A stretch of DNA of 64,000 bases from Salvelinus alpinus. Taxonomy: Eukaryota; Chordata; Actinopteri; Salmoniformes; Salmonidae. The position numbers and the translations under genes are program-made. Location: the NCBI RefSeq assembly GCF_045679555.1, contig NC_092091.1:70322517-70386516 (forward strand). Direction: 5' to 3'. The notes beneath the pieces were generated by a model that was given only the letters and a program-made list of their open reading frames with translations, was not told where the DNA came from and did no database searches. Numbering within the stretch: position 1 is the stretch's first letter; every line of letters starts with the position of its first letter. Below are positions 12,000-46,047 of this stretch, one piece after another.

Positions 12000-12051
12000 G
12001 AGTACAGTGGAACTACGATTTCTCATTGCTGAATTACTGCATCTTATCGGG
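12000..12051 (+). other. Probable noncoding first exon of the lipoxygenase gene
   Basis: Starts about 30 bases after the TATA box and ends at a strong donor, GGG|GTAAGA. The first coding exon at 14801 is preceded by an acceptor (TCTTACAG), which requires an upstream exon. Both the exon and its donor are conserved in the duplicate at 56380-56433. The exact start is inferred. Confidence 0.6.
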
Positions 12052-13230
12052 GTAAGAAAGCTATATGAACCTATATATTCATAACGTTCTTTATTATTTG
12101 ACGTGTAATAGATGGATTCCATGGCCTTTTCTCATTTGACTTTGCTGTTGAATATAACGTTTCACATTGTCAAAAGGAACCTGCGAGTAAGCATTTCGTT
12201 AGACGTGTATACCATGCGTATCCCGTACATACGACTTTAAAACTTAAAACTTTATATTGCAATAAGTGATGACTCTAATTTCGAACTTGTACCTAATATT
12301 TGTGGATCTTTGTATAAAGTATACTGTACTGATTGTCATCCATATGGTTTTAGAAAACAAAAAATACCAAGATAACAATCCTTTTGGATCATTGTGTGGC
12401 CTTAATCTGACACAATAGCTAAACAAAATGATTAATCATCAGTCTCTCAATTAAATATACCATTTATTTTATACAACGTGTGGTTCTAATCCTGGATGCT
12501 CATTTGTTAAAACCGCATTCCAGCTGGTGTCTATTCCACAAGTCACCAGCTAAATCTGATGTTGAAATGTTGAAATGTTGAAATTTACTCTGTTCCATCT
12601 GACTGCGCAATCCACTGTCTCATCAGCTCAGCCAGGCAATGTATATACTAGATCTACACTGTAAAAAGCATCTAGACATTATGTCCCATTTCTTTTAGAC
12701 TAACATTTTGGTTTTTAACAGCGGAGATTTGTAATAACCTTGCTGTCTGTCTCTCTGAATTTCACTGTTGCAAATATCGATCTCCAGCTGTCCTATGGTA
12801 ATGAATGTGTCGGGACAAGACAGACAGGCTGGCAGCATTTCTCAGCCAGTCGAAATCATGAATCAGCATATATACAAAGAAATCAATAGATTTTCCAGCT
12901 TCAGTTTGAAGTGATTGTGTTAGCTGTGTAGTTGGCAGTCTCTTAAGAACAGTGGCCTGGCGAAAGAGCAAATGTTCTATGCCAGGTGAAATGGCACATA
13001 TTTAGCTGATTGTTATGGATGTATAAAAAATACATCACTAGAAAACAGCTTGAACAAATGTATATGAAGCTACTTTGTTGTTACTCTGGCTGCACTGTTT
13101 GACGTGACTGTGTTAGCCAAAGTTGGCTAGCTAGCAAGCAAGGGATAAGAACGTTGCCAGAAAGCAATTTACCTGTCTAACATCAGCGCTCAGATGGGAG
13201 GGGTGGAAATATTTGATGTGTCCTTAAAAA
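12052..13230. other. Intron sequence upstream of the first coding exon
   Basis: No gene or recognised repeat. 12090-12470 aligns with 56655-57160, for instance the shared ACACAATAGCTAA stretch near 12411 and 57102, so this intron is part of the segmental duplication. Confidence 0.6.
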
Positions 13231-13745
13231 TAGGGTTGTGGATCAGCAGGGTGGAGTTGTTGTTACCTACCCTCACCATCTGGGGTCGGCCCGTCAGGAA
13301 GTCCAGGACCCAGTCTGCACAGGGCGGGGTCGAGACCCAGGGTCTCGAGCTTAATGACGAGTTTGGAGGGTACTATGGTGTAAAATTCTGAGCTGTAGTC
13401 GATGAACAGCATTCTTACATAGGTATTCCTCTTGTCCAGATGGGTTAGGGCAGTGTGCAGTGTGATTGCGAATGAGTCGTCTGTGGACCAGTTGGGGCGG
13501 TAAGCAAATTGGAGTGGGTCTAGGGTGTAAGGTAGGGTGGAGGTGATATGGTCCTTGACTAGTCTTTCAAAGCACTTCATGATGACGGAAGTGAGGGCTA
13601 CGGGGCGATAGTCATTTAGCTCAGTTACCTTCGCTTTCTTGGGAACAGGAACAATGGTGGCCCTCTTGAAGCATGTGGGGACAGCAGACTGGGATAAGGT
13701 TTGATTGAATATGTCCGTAAACACATTTCTAGCTGCCACGCCAAT
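13231..13745 (-). mobile_element. CR1/L2-group LINE fragment (RT)
   Basis: Minus-strand frame with [37 protein letters not shown] and [17 protein letters not shown]: the front half of the reverse transcriptase of the same family as 5872-11690. Both ends are truncated and the FADD box is absent. It lies antisense in the first intron. Confidence 0.88.
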
Positions 13746-14214
13746 ATGTTTCAGACTCAAGAGCACAAAATGAAGATGTGGAGCAATCACTAATAACGTT
13801 ACTGCTTACAATTGACTACAACCACACAGACAAACGTTGAATAAAATCAATCACCATGCTTACCTTGACCAAAATTCTCGAGGTACTGTCTTCTCCGCAC
13901 CAGTGTTCTTTCTGGAAGATTTTTCTCTCGTGCTGTTTGATTCGTTCCTCTTTACTCGTCATGAATTAACTTCATTGGTTCACAGTCCCCCTACATGATT
14001 CAAACTAGTACTGTAGATCTGATTTTGCTTCATGTCGCATTGATTGCAAGCAATGAAATCGCATTGAGAGGAGAAACAAAACATGTTTGAGTAAATCACA
14101 CATGTTTTCATAAATCTGACAGCCCACCTTGTCCCGTTTTTTCAGTGTAGTGACTGGGTGTATTGACACAGTGTAATTAATAACATCACCATGCTCAAAG
14201 GGATATTCAATGTC
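13746..14214. other. Intron sequence, nothing recognised
   Basis: A/T-rich, no open frame or repeat that I can name. Confidence 0.4.
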
Positions 14215-14675
14215 AGCTTTTTTTACCCATCTACCAATAGGTGCACTTCTTTGCGAGGCATTGAAAAACCTCCCTGGTCTTTGTGGTTATATCTGGGTTT
14301 GAAATTCACTGCTCGACTGAGTGACCTTACAGATAATTGTATATGTGGGGTACAGAGATGAGGTCGTCACTCAAAAATCAGGTTAAATAGTATTATTACA
14401 CACACACAGTGAGTCCATGTCACTTATAATGTGACTTGTTAAGCACATTTTTACTCCTGAACTTGTTTAGGCTTGCCCTAAAAAATGGGTTGAATATAAT
14501 GTTGAGTCAAGACATTTCAGATTTGAAATTTTAATTAATTTGTAATAATTTCTAAAATATAATTTCACTTTGACATTTTGGGGTATTGTGTGTAGGCCAG
14601 TGACACAATCTCAATTTAATCCATTTCAAATTCAGGCTGTAACACAACAAAACGTGGAAAAAGTTGTATGGTACA
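14215..14675 (-). mobile_element. Tc1-derived MITE fragment
   Basis: Shares CTCCCTGGTCTTTGT, the CGACTGAG-GACCTTACAG stretch and a GTGAGTCCAT block with the fuller copy at 62427-62912, and ends in AACGTGGAAAAAGTTG, matching the terminal repeat of that copy. The left terminal repeat is lost. Strand is arbitrary. Confidence 0.55.
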
Positions 14676-14807
14676 TCTTCATCTTTACTGTGGCAAATAT
14701 TTGGTTGCAGTTGATCGTCTTATGTTGGTTCTAGTTAAGTTGTAATGCTGTATGTCTAATATGTTGCCTTGCTGTGTGTGTAGAATTATTTGTCTTACAG
14801 AATCATC

Positions 14808-36139
<21,332 letters not shown>

Positions 36140-36900
36140 AATGAGTCGGGATCCTATTTATTAGGCCCCAAATGGAAGGAAACTCACTGATACAGGGAGC
36201 CTACCTTGGTTTCTGTTGAAACCTGTTTTAAAACATGTATCTGATGGTGTGCCCTAATCATTACGACCCAGGCACTTTACTCTATTGCGGTTCAGTCCAC
36301 TTTTTATTCTTTTTAATAGCCACATGCAGCCAAGATGAGAAGTTAAATGTTTCTACTTCTGTGTTGTGAATGCCACTAGCTGATCCTTTTGATCAAAGTC
36401 TTTAGTTGGATTCTTCACCCTTGTATAACTGAATGTTTGTGCCTCGGGCCCCTTCCTGTTATTGGCAACCTAACCTTGCATGCAAAACAGGAATCTACTG
36501 TATTTGCTTCACCTGGACTCAGTATGTGGCCTGCCATTTTCCAGCTAACCAGCAGGAGGTGTGGTGTATGGTTCACATAGAGACAGGTGACCTTAAGGAG
36601 AACTTATTTCAGATTCCTGCCTCCTAAAAGGGGAGTGTTGAGAGTAAATTACCAAATGGCCAACACTTAGACATCACTTCCCATAGTGCCTTGCTGCTAA
36701 GAGGAAACTGCATGTGACGTTCCTGATTTATTAGCAGTGTAGCTTGAACCCACTCAATTGTGTGAGAGCCAAAAGGAAACTACTGTCCATACAGCTAAGA
36801 TAGAGATTATAACTTTAACTCTGCTTTGTGACTCTATTTAATGGCTGATCAAGAGCTTTTTGATTTCATGCAATAAAGTCTTAGTTAATCTTCATCCTTG
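36140..36900 (+). other. Lipoxygenase 3' UTR
   Basis: Runs from the stop codon to just past AATAAA. A 65-base piece at 36174-36240 (CCTTG-TTTCTGTTGAAACCTG) recurs at 36985-37045, beyond the poly(A) signal, so the flank carries an old local duplication. Confidence 0.65.
36872..36877 (+). terminator. Poly(A) signal AATAAA
   Basis: First canonical AATAAA after the stop codon, followed by a T-rich stretch (TCTTAGTTAATC...TTGTCTC). Probable end of the lipoxygenase transcript near 36895. Confidence 0.65.
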
Positions 36901-37139
36901 TCTCTTTCATTGTCCATGTGCCCCAAGCAGTTTTGTTCAACTGGTTGACACTTACATACCCGCCTTATACTGAGTAGCGCACAAGGACATAACTGATATA
37001 GGGAGAGACTACCTTGTTTTCTGTTGAAACCTGTTTTAAAACATTGTGGTTACCTCATTGAAATGCACAAGCATTTCAAAATGACCCATCTCCACACTCT
37101 CACCTAGAGTACATAGCATCTCTTTGCTCCTGAGGTGCT

Positions 37140-37460
37140 GACTTGCTGCACCCTCGATAACTACTGTGATTATTATTATTTGACCATGCTGGTCATTTAT
37201 GAACATTTGAACATCTTGGCCATGTTCTGTTATAATCTCCACCCGGCACAGCCAGAAGAGGACTGGCCACCCCTCATAGCCTGGTTCCTCTCTAGGTTTC
37301 TTCCTAGGTTTTTGGCCTTTCTAGGGAGTTTTTCCTAGCCACCGTGCTTCTACACCTGCATTGCTTGCTGTTTGGGGTTTTAGGCTGGGTTTCTGTACAG
37401 CACTTTGAGATATCAGCTGATGTACGAAGGGCTATATAAATAAATCTGATTTGATTTGGA
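37140..37460 (+). mobile_element. Retroposon 3' tail
   Basis: Ends CAGCACTTTGAGATATCAGC followed by an ATAAATAAATCTGATTTGATTT tail, the form of a LINE or LINE-tailed SINE 3' end in salmonids. 5' truncated; inserted within the duplicated flank (compare 1790-2040, which lacks it). Confidence 0.6.
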
Positions 37461-37479
37461 TGAGCAAGATCAGTTTCCA

Positions 37480-37625
37480 GTAAATTTTTCCCTTGAGGCC
37501 AGAGGGAGCCAGACAAAAGAGAGGCATTGGGTAAACACCAACTCCGAAAAACATTGGTATTGAATCCAATGCTTAGTATTAGAATGTAGTCGAGTGGAAA
37601 ATAACCTCAAGACCCATAATCTGAC
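37480..37625 (+). repeat. Duplicated flank block (copy of 1900-2040)
   Basis: Shares CCAGAGGGAGCCAGACAAAA, GAATCCAATGCT and the final CATAATCTG with 1900-2040. A weaker inverted copy is at 61960-62030. Confidence 0.75.
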
Positions 37626-37715
37626 TGTCATTTGCAGAGTCTAGCAAACGTTGAATGGTCATGAGAAGCGAATATCAAGTATTTAATAACAAAGTAAATT
37701 TAATTGATTCACAAA

Positions 37716-38832
37716 CAGTACCAGTCAAAAGTTTGGACACACCTACTCATTCAAAGATTTTTTCTTTGTTTTTACTATTTTCTACATTGTAAAATAATAG
37801 TGAAGACATCAAAACTATGAAATAACACATATGGAATCATGTAAATTAAAAAGTGTTAAACAAATCAAAATATGTTTGAGATTCTTCAAAGTAGCTACCC
37901 TTTGCCTTCACGACAGCTTTGTACACTCTTGGAATTCTCTCAACCATCTTCACCTGGAATGCTTTTCCAAAGGTCTTGAAGGAGTCCCCACATATACTGA
38001 GCCCTTGTTGGCTGCTTTTCCTTCACTGCGGTCCAACTCATCCCACACCATCCAAACTGGGTTGAGGTCAGGTGATTGTGGAGGCCAGGTCATCTGATGC
38101 AGCACTCCATCACTCCTTCTTGGTAAAATAGCCCTTACACTAAAATAGCCCTTACACAATAGCCCTTACACAGCCTGTAGGTCTAATGTCCATTCCTCGT
38201 GTTTCTTGGCCCAAGCAAATCTCTTATTATTGGTGTCCTTTAGTAGTGGTTTCTTTGCAGCAATTCAACCATGAATGCCTGATTCACACAGTCTCCTCTG
38301 AACAGTTGATGTTGAAATGTGTCTTACTTGAACTCTGTGAAGCATTTATTTGGGCTGCAATTTTTGAGGCTGGTAGCTTTAATGAACTTATCCTCTGCAG
38401 CAGAGGTAACTCTGGGTCTTCCTTTCCTGTGACGGTCCTCATGATAGCCTGTTTCATCATAGCTCAATGGTTTTTCGACTACACTTGAAGAAACTTCTTC
38501 TTATTTTCCGGGTTGACTGACTTTCATGTGTTAAATGAATGATAGATTGTTTCTCTTTACTTATTTGAAATTTTCTTGACATAATTTGGACTTGGTCTTC
38601 CACCAAACAGGGCTATCTTCTGTATACCACCTCTACCTTGTCACAACACAACTGATTGGCTCAAATGCGTTAAGGAAAGAAATTCCACAAATTAACATTT
38701 AACAAAGCACACCTGTTATTTGAAAATAATTCCAGGTGACTACCTCATGAAGCTGGTTGAGAGAATGCCAAGAGTGTGCAAGCATCAAGGCAAAGGGTGG
38801 CTATTTGTTATTTCATAGTTTTGATGTCTTAG
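37716..38832 (-). mobile_element. Tc1-like transposon, right end missing
   Basis: Left end CAGTACCAGTCAAAAGTTTG; minus-strand transposase piece with MTWPPQSPDLNPVW near 38080. Part of the middle is deleted and the right terminal repeat is absent. Same family as 24028-25398 and 44502-46045. Confidence 0.8.
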
Positions 38833-38929
38833 TTTTGATTGGAGCTGGGTTTTCTTTTAGAAGTAGAGTATTTCTTTCTGCAACTTGATGATGATGATGA
38901 TGATGATGTTAATACACATTTGAACAAGA

Positions 38930-40820
38930 ACTTGACATGTATAAGATGTAATGACCATGATGAATATGATGGCCACTCATTACAAATATACTGCTATGAC
39001 TACCTGCTTTCCAGCAGTGCTGGGGAAGCAACTCTGAAATATAGTTTACCAAGCTACCGATTACTTGACACTTGAATAAATCCTATGACAGTGCCATGTT
39101 GAAAGTCTCTGAACTCTTCAGTAAGGTCATTCTACTGCCAATGTTTGTCTATGGAGGTCGCATGGCTGTTTGCTCGATTTTATACACCTGTCAGCAAAGG
39201 GTGTGACTGAAATAGCCGAATCCACTAATTTGAAGGGGTTTAACTTGTAGTGAACTACATTTTCAGAGTAACATCAAAACTACCTGGTGATTAATAAGAG
39301 ACCCTGTTATTTTTGAACATTCAAAAGAGTCTTCAGAGCTAGACATTTTATCTACCAGGCATGGTGTATTCAACTCTTTTCTATTCTTCGTGATAATTAA
39401 TATCACCCACCTTGTGTCCCAGGTCTAAACCAGTAACTGATTTTAAAGGGGAACAATGAAAAAATGCAGTGGAAGTGTGTATAACTGGCTTCAAGGTCCA
39501 GAATTGAGTTTGAGTGTACTAGGCCAATAACTCCATGCTCTCATTTTCAAAGTGGTCCTGTCAACTTCGTTGTCGAAACAGAATATTTAATTCACATGAC
39601 ACATGAATTCCCTTTTATTTTCTTTGTTGAGAAAATGTATTGAGTCGATCCAGTAGTTGGCTACACATCTACATTTCAAAAAAGTAATTAACTACTGCAA
39701 ACACTACAAATATTTGAATTTAGTTAAACTAGGTATATATGATGTAAACATACCTGTGTTCAGGGTTGGGTAGTAACTGATTACATGTAACAGGGATTAC
39801 ATAATTAGTTACTTCATTCATGTAATTCCATCTGCCCGGATTATTTAAAAAATGTAACCGGGATTAGTTACATTCTTAAAAACAGCTGATTACTTGATCT
39901 AATAGCATGTAGGATTATCTGATCTAATATCAATAGGAACATTTGATAACACTTTCGCACACCCTCAAGACTTCTCCCAGGCTCTCAACTCGGCAAGATT
40001 CTATTGTCCTGTTGAACGCTCATCAAGGGTGGATTGCTTCTTTAGTATTCCAATTGATTGAATGAATAGATAAGGCTGCCAAACCATTTACACCTGGCCC
40101 GCTGGCCAATCAGATAGTCGTCTGGACTCCATAGAGTTTGTACTTGCTGCTTTGCAGTGCACTTTCACTCTCTCTGACAAGCGGGATAGAACGTGCTTAG
40201 TGATTGTTGAACATTTTAAACTGTGAATGCGTGCAAAACACGGTTTTGAACACTGTTAATGTTGAAAAAAATAGGGTCCCAAGCTTTCTGTATTATCTTA
40301 TGTGATATTACTGCCCAAAACGATGTAGACAAATGAATCACTATATTGAACAATTCTGGAACCCTATTTTGAATTGTAGGCCTACTGTCATGCATTTTGG
40401 GTTTGACAATCACTGGCTAAGTTTGCACATCAAAGTATCTTGAATCATGCATCATACCATTTTAGTAGTCAAGCAGCCTACACTTAGAATGGAGCACTTT
40501 GACTAGTTTAGATAAGATCATTAGATGACACATTTTTTCTGTTGCCCGACCTGCAACAACATTGCCGTGACCAAATCGTAGGCTTGTGCCACCAACTGAA
40601 AACGTTACAATGGAGCCCTGTGTATGCTCTCACAAAGAATATAAAAACACGTGAATTGTAGGATCTATATGTTTTCACACTAGTCCCCAAATTGGAAATA
40701 ATCATGTTACTAAATGAAATCATTAGTCTTCCTTATTCCACTGAACCAGAGAAGTATGTCAAGGAAGTTGTTCACGTTTCATAGTAAGGGGAAACCCCTG
40801 AACTATCCAGACAAGAGTCA
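38930..40820 (+). repeat. Duplicated block D1 (related to 47550-48560)
   Basis: Three collinear blocks match 47550-48560: GAATATGATGGCCACTCATT with the TGACTACCTGCTTTCCAGCA block, the ACTACCTGGTGATT-GTAAGAGACC block, and CTTATTCCACTGAACCAGAG with AGGGGAAACCCCTGAACT at 40733-40805. The last block resembles sequence just upstream of the lipoxygenase TATA box (11905-11960). A Tc1-like end (39087-39245) interrupts D1. No coding exon is visible. Confidence 0.65.
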
Positions 40821-41039
40821 TAAAGGAAATAAGACATTTCCTTAAACCATAAACCCTGAACTATCCCAACAAAGTACATTTTACACTGAGTTTACAAAAC
40901 ATTAAGGACACCTGCTCTCTCCATGACAGACTGACCAAGTGAAAGCTGTGCACAGACTTTGATGGGGCAGGTGCTCAAAATTAGAAACAACAACAAAAAC
41001 TTAATTCCATTCATATTGTTCTACTGCAGCCCCCCGGAT

Positions 41040-41500
41040 TCGGAAAGTATTCAGACCCAATGACTTTTTCCACATTTTGTAACATTAAAGCCTTATTTTA
41101 AAATTGATTAAATAGTTTTTCCCCCCTCATCAATCTATACACAATACCCATAATGACAAAGCAAAAGTTGATTTTTTTGTTGTTGAAAATTTCTTAAAAA
41201 CAAAAGATATTACATTTACATAAGTATTCAGGCCCTTTACTCAGTACTTTGTTGAAGCACCTTTGGCAGTGATGACAGCCTCGCGTCTTCTTTGGTTTGA
41301 CACTACAAGCTTGGCACACCTGCTTTTGGAGTTTCTCCAATTAATCTCTGCAGATCCTCTCAAGCTCTGTCAGGTTGGATGGGGAGCGTCGCTGCACAGC
41401 TATTTTCAGGTCTCTCCAGAGATGTTAGATCGGGTTCAAGTCCGGGCTCTGGCTGGGCCACCCAAGGACATTCCGAGACTTGTCCAGAAGACACTTCTAA
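41040..41500 (-). mobile_element. Tc1-like transposon fragment
   Basis: Holds the 3' non-translated part and transposase end of a Tc1-like element in minus orientation: AAAGTATTCAGACCCAATGA, AATACCCATAATGACAAAGC and CTTTGGCAGTGATGACAGCC. The transposase core is absent. Confidence 0.7.
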
Positions 41501-41539
41501 ACTCAACAAAAAAAGAAACGTCCCTTTTTCAGGGAAATA

Positions 41540-42480
41540 GTTACAATTTAGCTAATTAACACTGGAGTGATAGACGAGCAGATGATGATGTGCAAGTAGA
41601 AATACTGGTGTGCAAAAGAGCAGAAAAGTAAATAAAAACAATATGGGGATGAGGTAGGTAGATTGGGTGGGCTATTTACATATGGGCTATGTACAGCTGC
41701 AGCGATCGGTTAGCTGCTCAGATAGCTGATGTTTAAAGTTAGTGAGGGAACAGGAACAATGGTGGCACTCTTGAAGCATGTGGGAACAGCAGACTGGGAT
41801 AGGGATTGATTGAATATGTCCGTAAACACACCAGCCAGCTGGTCTGCGCATGCTCTGAGGACGCGTCTAGGGATGCCGTCTGGGCCGGCAGCCTTGCGAG
41901 GGTTAACACGTTTAAATGTTTTACTGCTGCGGTGAAAGAGAGCCTGCAGGTTTCGGTAGCGGGCAGTGTCAGTGGCGCTGTATTGTCCTCAAAGCGTGCA
42001 AAGAAGTTGTTTAGTTGGTCTGGGAGCAAGACATCGGTGTCCGCGATGGGGCTGGTTTTATTTTTGTAGTCCGTGATTGACTGTAGACCCTGCCACATAC
42101 GTCTTGTGTCTGAGCCGTTGAATTGCGACTCTACTTTGTGTCTATACTGACGCTTAGCTTGTTTGATTGCTTTGCGGAGGGAATAGCTACACTGTTTGTA
42201 TTCGGTCATGTTTCCGGTCGCCTTGCCATGATTAAAAGCAGTGGTTCGCGCTTTTAGTTTTGCGCGAATGCTGCCATCAATCCACGGTTTCTGGTTGGGG
42301 AAGGTTTTAATATTCACTGTGGGTACCACATCACCGATGCACTTGCTAATAAACTCGCTCACCGAATCAGCATATACATCAATGTTATTGTCCGATGCTA
42401 TCCGGAACATATCCCAGTCAACGTGATCGAAGCAGTGGTGGGCCGTCAGGGCCTGCAAGGCCTTCTCTGCTGGCCTAAAC
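41540..42480 (-). mobile_element. CR1/L2-group LINE fragment (linker to RT start)
   Basis: Minus-strand frame with NNIDVYADSVSEFISKCI, NQKPWIDGSIRAKLKAR, then [20 protein letters not shown]: the endonuclease-RT linker of the same family as 5872-11690. Stops before the RT core. Confidence 0.85.
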
Positions 42481-42639
42481 ATCATCAGAATATATATTTT
42501 TTTTAAATATATTTTCCCACAAATATGTATTAAATTATTCCCCAGAGTAAGAGTTATACTCTTCATTTCATAGCTTTCCTCTTGGTTGCACTGCTTCCAG
42601 CCCCAGGTTGAGATTTGGAGGGCTGGTCTTTACGTTAGA

Positions 42640-43630
42640 TCTTTTATCCAATCATATTCAGCCATCATGTGTTGCCAGGGGTCTAAAATCTGCCCTCAGG
42701 CCTTCAGAATCAACAGTGCGGGCGCTTGTAGCTTAAAGTGAATGGAAATTAAAATTTTGTGTCCAACCAATCAGCTTTAGAGTTGGCTATTGTACGCCTG
42801 CTGGCTGGCTCCAGTGTTACACAGGAGCCAGCTAGCAGGCCTAGGGCGTCCACGTCTTTTGATTGGATTACCAATATTGAGAGGCAGGTCCTATGGGCAG
42901 GTCTATGCAGATCTAGGAAACTAAATTTGATAAACGAATTAATTCGCGTTCTACTGTTTTTTGAACCCACAATGGCGGAAGGAGGAGAAGATATCGATTT
43001 GGTCGAGGATATAATTATAACGCCATTCTCAAGACGAACTTTTCAAGAAAAGTTAGACATTGCCTGTCACAGGCGGGAAAGGGGTTCGTTCGTTCGCCAC
43101 TTTCAAAGTTTCAACTATGAGCGCTGTCAATGGCTCACACTTACAAGCAATGGTGCTTTTGAAAACGTTTGGGGACACCAGAGTGGAGCTACAGCTCTCA
43201 CTCGTCCTGCGTTATGTGACGGACACGGGAGTCAAGGAGCGATTTATCCGGTTTGAAGATGTGACAAGCGGCAAGCGAGCTGATGACATTGCCGCTCTTA
43301 TTTTCCGTTTCTTGGGAGGAAAATGAATGTAGTCTGGATAAAGTTGTGGCACAGTGTTTTGATGGCGCAGCAGTCATGGCATCTGGACTCAATGGGGTGC
43401 AGGCTAAAGTTAAGGAGAGGGCACCGATGGCCTTATTCATTCACTGCTATGCACATCGACTAAATTTAGTACTGACTCAAGGAGCCTCAAAGCTTAAAGA
43501 ATGCAAGGTCTTCTTTGCCAACCTCAATGGCCTTGCAGCATTTTTCTCACGATCCCCTAAGCGCACGCAACTGTCTAATAATCAGTATTTGGTGAGTAGG
43601 CATACAATGCATGTTATTTTTTATTAAATG
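42640..43630 (+). mobile_element. hAT-type transposase remnant (ZMYM1-like)
   Basis: Pieces in several frames: ITPFSRRTFQEKLDIACH near 43020, FVRHFQSFNYERCQW near 43090, and at 43330-43570 SLDKVVAQCFDGAAVMASGL with FIHCYAHRLNLVL, the hAT core with its conserved CDGAA/HC.AH signature. Frameshifts and an early end leave no intact protein. 43631-44030 holds nothing recognised. Confidence 0.75.
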
Positions 43631-44034
43631 TGTATGTATGTTTCGCATTTTATTTCGTTAATATTAAATAGCCTATATATTAACAAAATAAAATGGCAAA
43701 TAGCCTATGTTGCAAATTTTGTTTTCTTTTATTTTCAGTGAATAGTTATGTGTCTTTATCATCACGGTGAAACTGCTTTGGGTGCGACAATGCGCTGTTT
43801 AGTGAACACACTGTATTTATTTTTTGGGGGACTTAAAGCTCAAAGTTTGTGGACCAGAAATGGATAGAAGAAGAATATTAATATAACTCTGTTGCACTCG
43901 ACTATGTTCTTGCCTATTAGTTGAACTGTACTGTATTGTACTCTTCCCCTGCAATTCTCTGAAAAAAATGGCAATTTCAAGGTGACGCAACGCCTGGTTA
44001 TACTGCGTTTCTGTCTAAATGTATAGTGTCTAGA

Positions 44035-44480
44035 GCCATGGCATCTAAATGATGGTAATAACAGGTGGATTAATTCGGGTGGGACTGTGTAGGACCTCAC
44101 TGAAGGCCCAGGCGCCAGGCCCACGGCACGCTACTGGATCGAAGCAATCTTGAAGCGTGGAATCAGATTGGTCGGACCAGTGTTGAACAGACCTGAGCAC
44201 GGGTGTTTCCTGTTTTAGTTTCTGTCTACAGGCTTGGAGCAACAAAATGGAGTCGTGGTCAGATTTGCCGAAAGGAGGGCGAGGGAGGGCTTTGTATGCG
44301 TCACGGAAATTAGAATAGCAATGATCCAGAGTTTTACCAGCCCGGGTCGCTCATTCGATATGTTGATAAAATTTAGGGAGCCTTGTTGTTCCCACCCCAG
44401 AGGTGCGAACAATGCAGATAGGCAGAATTCCTCAAAGACATATTTGTGTAATGATTGTATTCCTCAGAGTTTCATGCCTA
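44035..44480 (-). mobile_element. CR1/L2-group LINE fragment (endonuclease region)
   Basis: Minus strand reads RQKLKQETPVLRSVQHWSDQ and SDSTLQDCFD at 44225-44140, the stretch that precedes NNIDVYA in the other copies. Rearranged on both sides. Confidence 0.65.
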
Positions 44481-44501
44481 GACCTGACACTCCCAAACCT
44501 A

Positions 44502-46045
44502 CAGTACCGGTCAAGAGTTTGGACACACCTACTCATTGCAGTATTTCTTTATTTTTACTATTTATAGAATAATAGTGAAGACATCAAAACTATGAAAAAC
44601 CCATATGGAATCATGTAGAAACCAAAAAAGTATTAAGCAAATCAAAATATATTTTATATTTCAGATTCTTCAAAGTAGCCACCATTTGCCTTGATGACAG
44701 CTTTGCACGCTCTTGGCATTCTCTCAACCAGCTTCATGAGGTAGTCACCTGGAATGCATTTCAATTAACAAGTGTGCTTTGTTAAAAGTGAATTTGTGGA
44801 ATGTCCTTCCTCCTTAACACGTTTTTGAGCCAATCAGTTATGTGGTAACAAGTTAGGGGTGGTATACAGAAGAGAGCCCTATTTGGTAAAAGACCAAGTC
44901 CATATTATGGCAAGAACAGCTCAAATAAGCAAAGAGAAATGACAGTACATCATTATTTTAAGACATGAATGTCAGTAAATCTGGAAAGTTTCTACAAGTG
45001 CAGTCGCAAAAACCATTAGGATGAAACTGGCTCTCATGAGGACCGCCACAGGAAAGGAGGTCCCAGAGTTGCCTCTGCCGCAGAGGATAAGTTGATTAGA
45101 GTTAACTGCACCTCAGATTGCAGCCCAAATAAATGCTTCAGAGTTCAAGTAACAGACAAATCTCAACATCAACTGTTCAGAGGAGACTACGTGAATCAGG
45201 CCTTCATGGTCGAATTGTTGCAAAGAAACCACTACAAAAGGACACCAATAATAAGAAGAGACTTGCTTGGGCCAAGAAACATGAGCAATGGACATTAGAC
45301 CGGAGGAAAACTGTCCTTTGGTCTGATGAGTCCAAATGTGAGATTTTTGGTTCCAACCGCTGTGTCTCTGTGAGATGCAGAGTAGGTGAACGGATGATCT
45401 CCGCATGTGTGGGTCCCACCGTGAAGCATGCAGGAGGAGGTGGGATGGTCCTTTGCTGGTGACACTGTCTGTGATTTATTTAGAATACAAGGCACACTTA
45501 ACCAGCATGGCTACCACAGCATTCTGCAGCGATACCCCATCCTGCCTGGTTTGCGCTTAGTGGGACTATAATTTGTTCTTGAACAGGTCAATCACCCAAC
45601 ACACCTCCAGGCTGTGTAAGGGCTATTTGACCAAGAAGGAGAGTAATGGAGTGCTGCATAAGATGACCTGGCCTCCACAATCACACGACCTCAACCCAAT
45701 TGAGAAGGTTTGGGATGAGTTGGACCGCAGAGTGAAGGAAAAGTTGCCAGCAAGTGCTCAGCATATGTGGGAACTCCTTCAAGACTGTTGGAAAAGCATT
45801 CCAGGTGAAGTTGGTTGAGAGAATGCCAAGAGTGTGCAAAGCTGCCATCAAGGCAAAGGGTAGCTACTTTGTAGAATCTCAAATATAACGTATTTTGATT
45901 TGTTTAACTCTTTTTTTGGTTACTACATGATTCCAAATGTGTTATTTTGTGTTGATGTCTTCACTTTTATTCTACAATGTATAAAATAGTAAAAATAAAG
46001 AAAGACCCTTGAATGAGTAGGTGTGTCAACTTTTGACTGATACTG
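44502..46045 (+). mobile_element. Tc1-like transposon, full length, inactive
   Basis: Left end CAGTACCGGTCAAGAGTTTG, right end inverse CAGTATCAGTCAAAAGTTGA, TA at 44500 and 46046. The + strand has [18 protein letters not shown] and [15 protein letters not shown] near 45165-45360 and a later frame with TWPPQSHDLNPIEKVWDELD at 45669. At least two frameshifts break the transposase. Confidence 0.9.
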
Positions 46046-46047
46046 TA

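Noticed and set aside
42759-43627. Domesticated ZMYM-like gene
   Set aside because: The hAT transposase pieces are in different frames with stops between and no splice structure that joins them.
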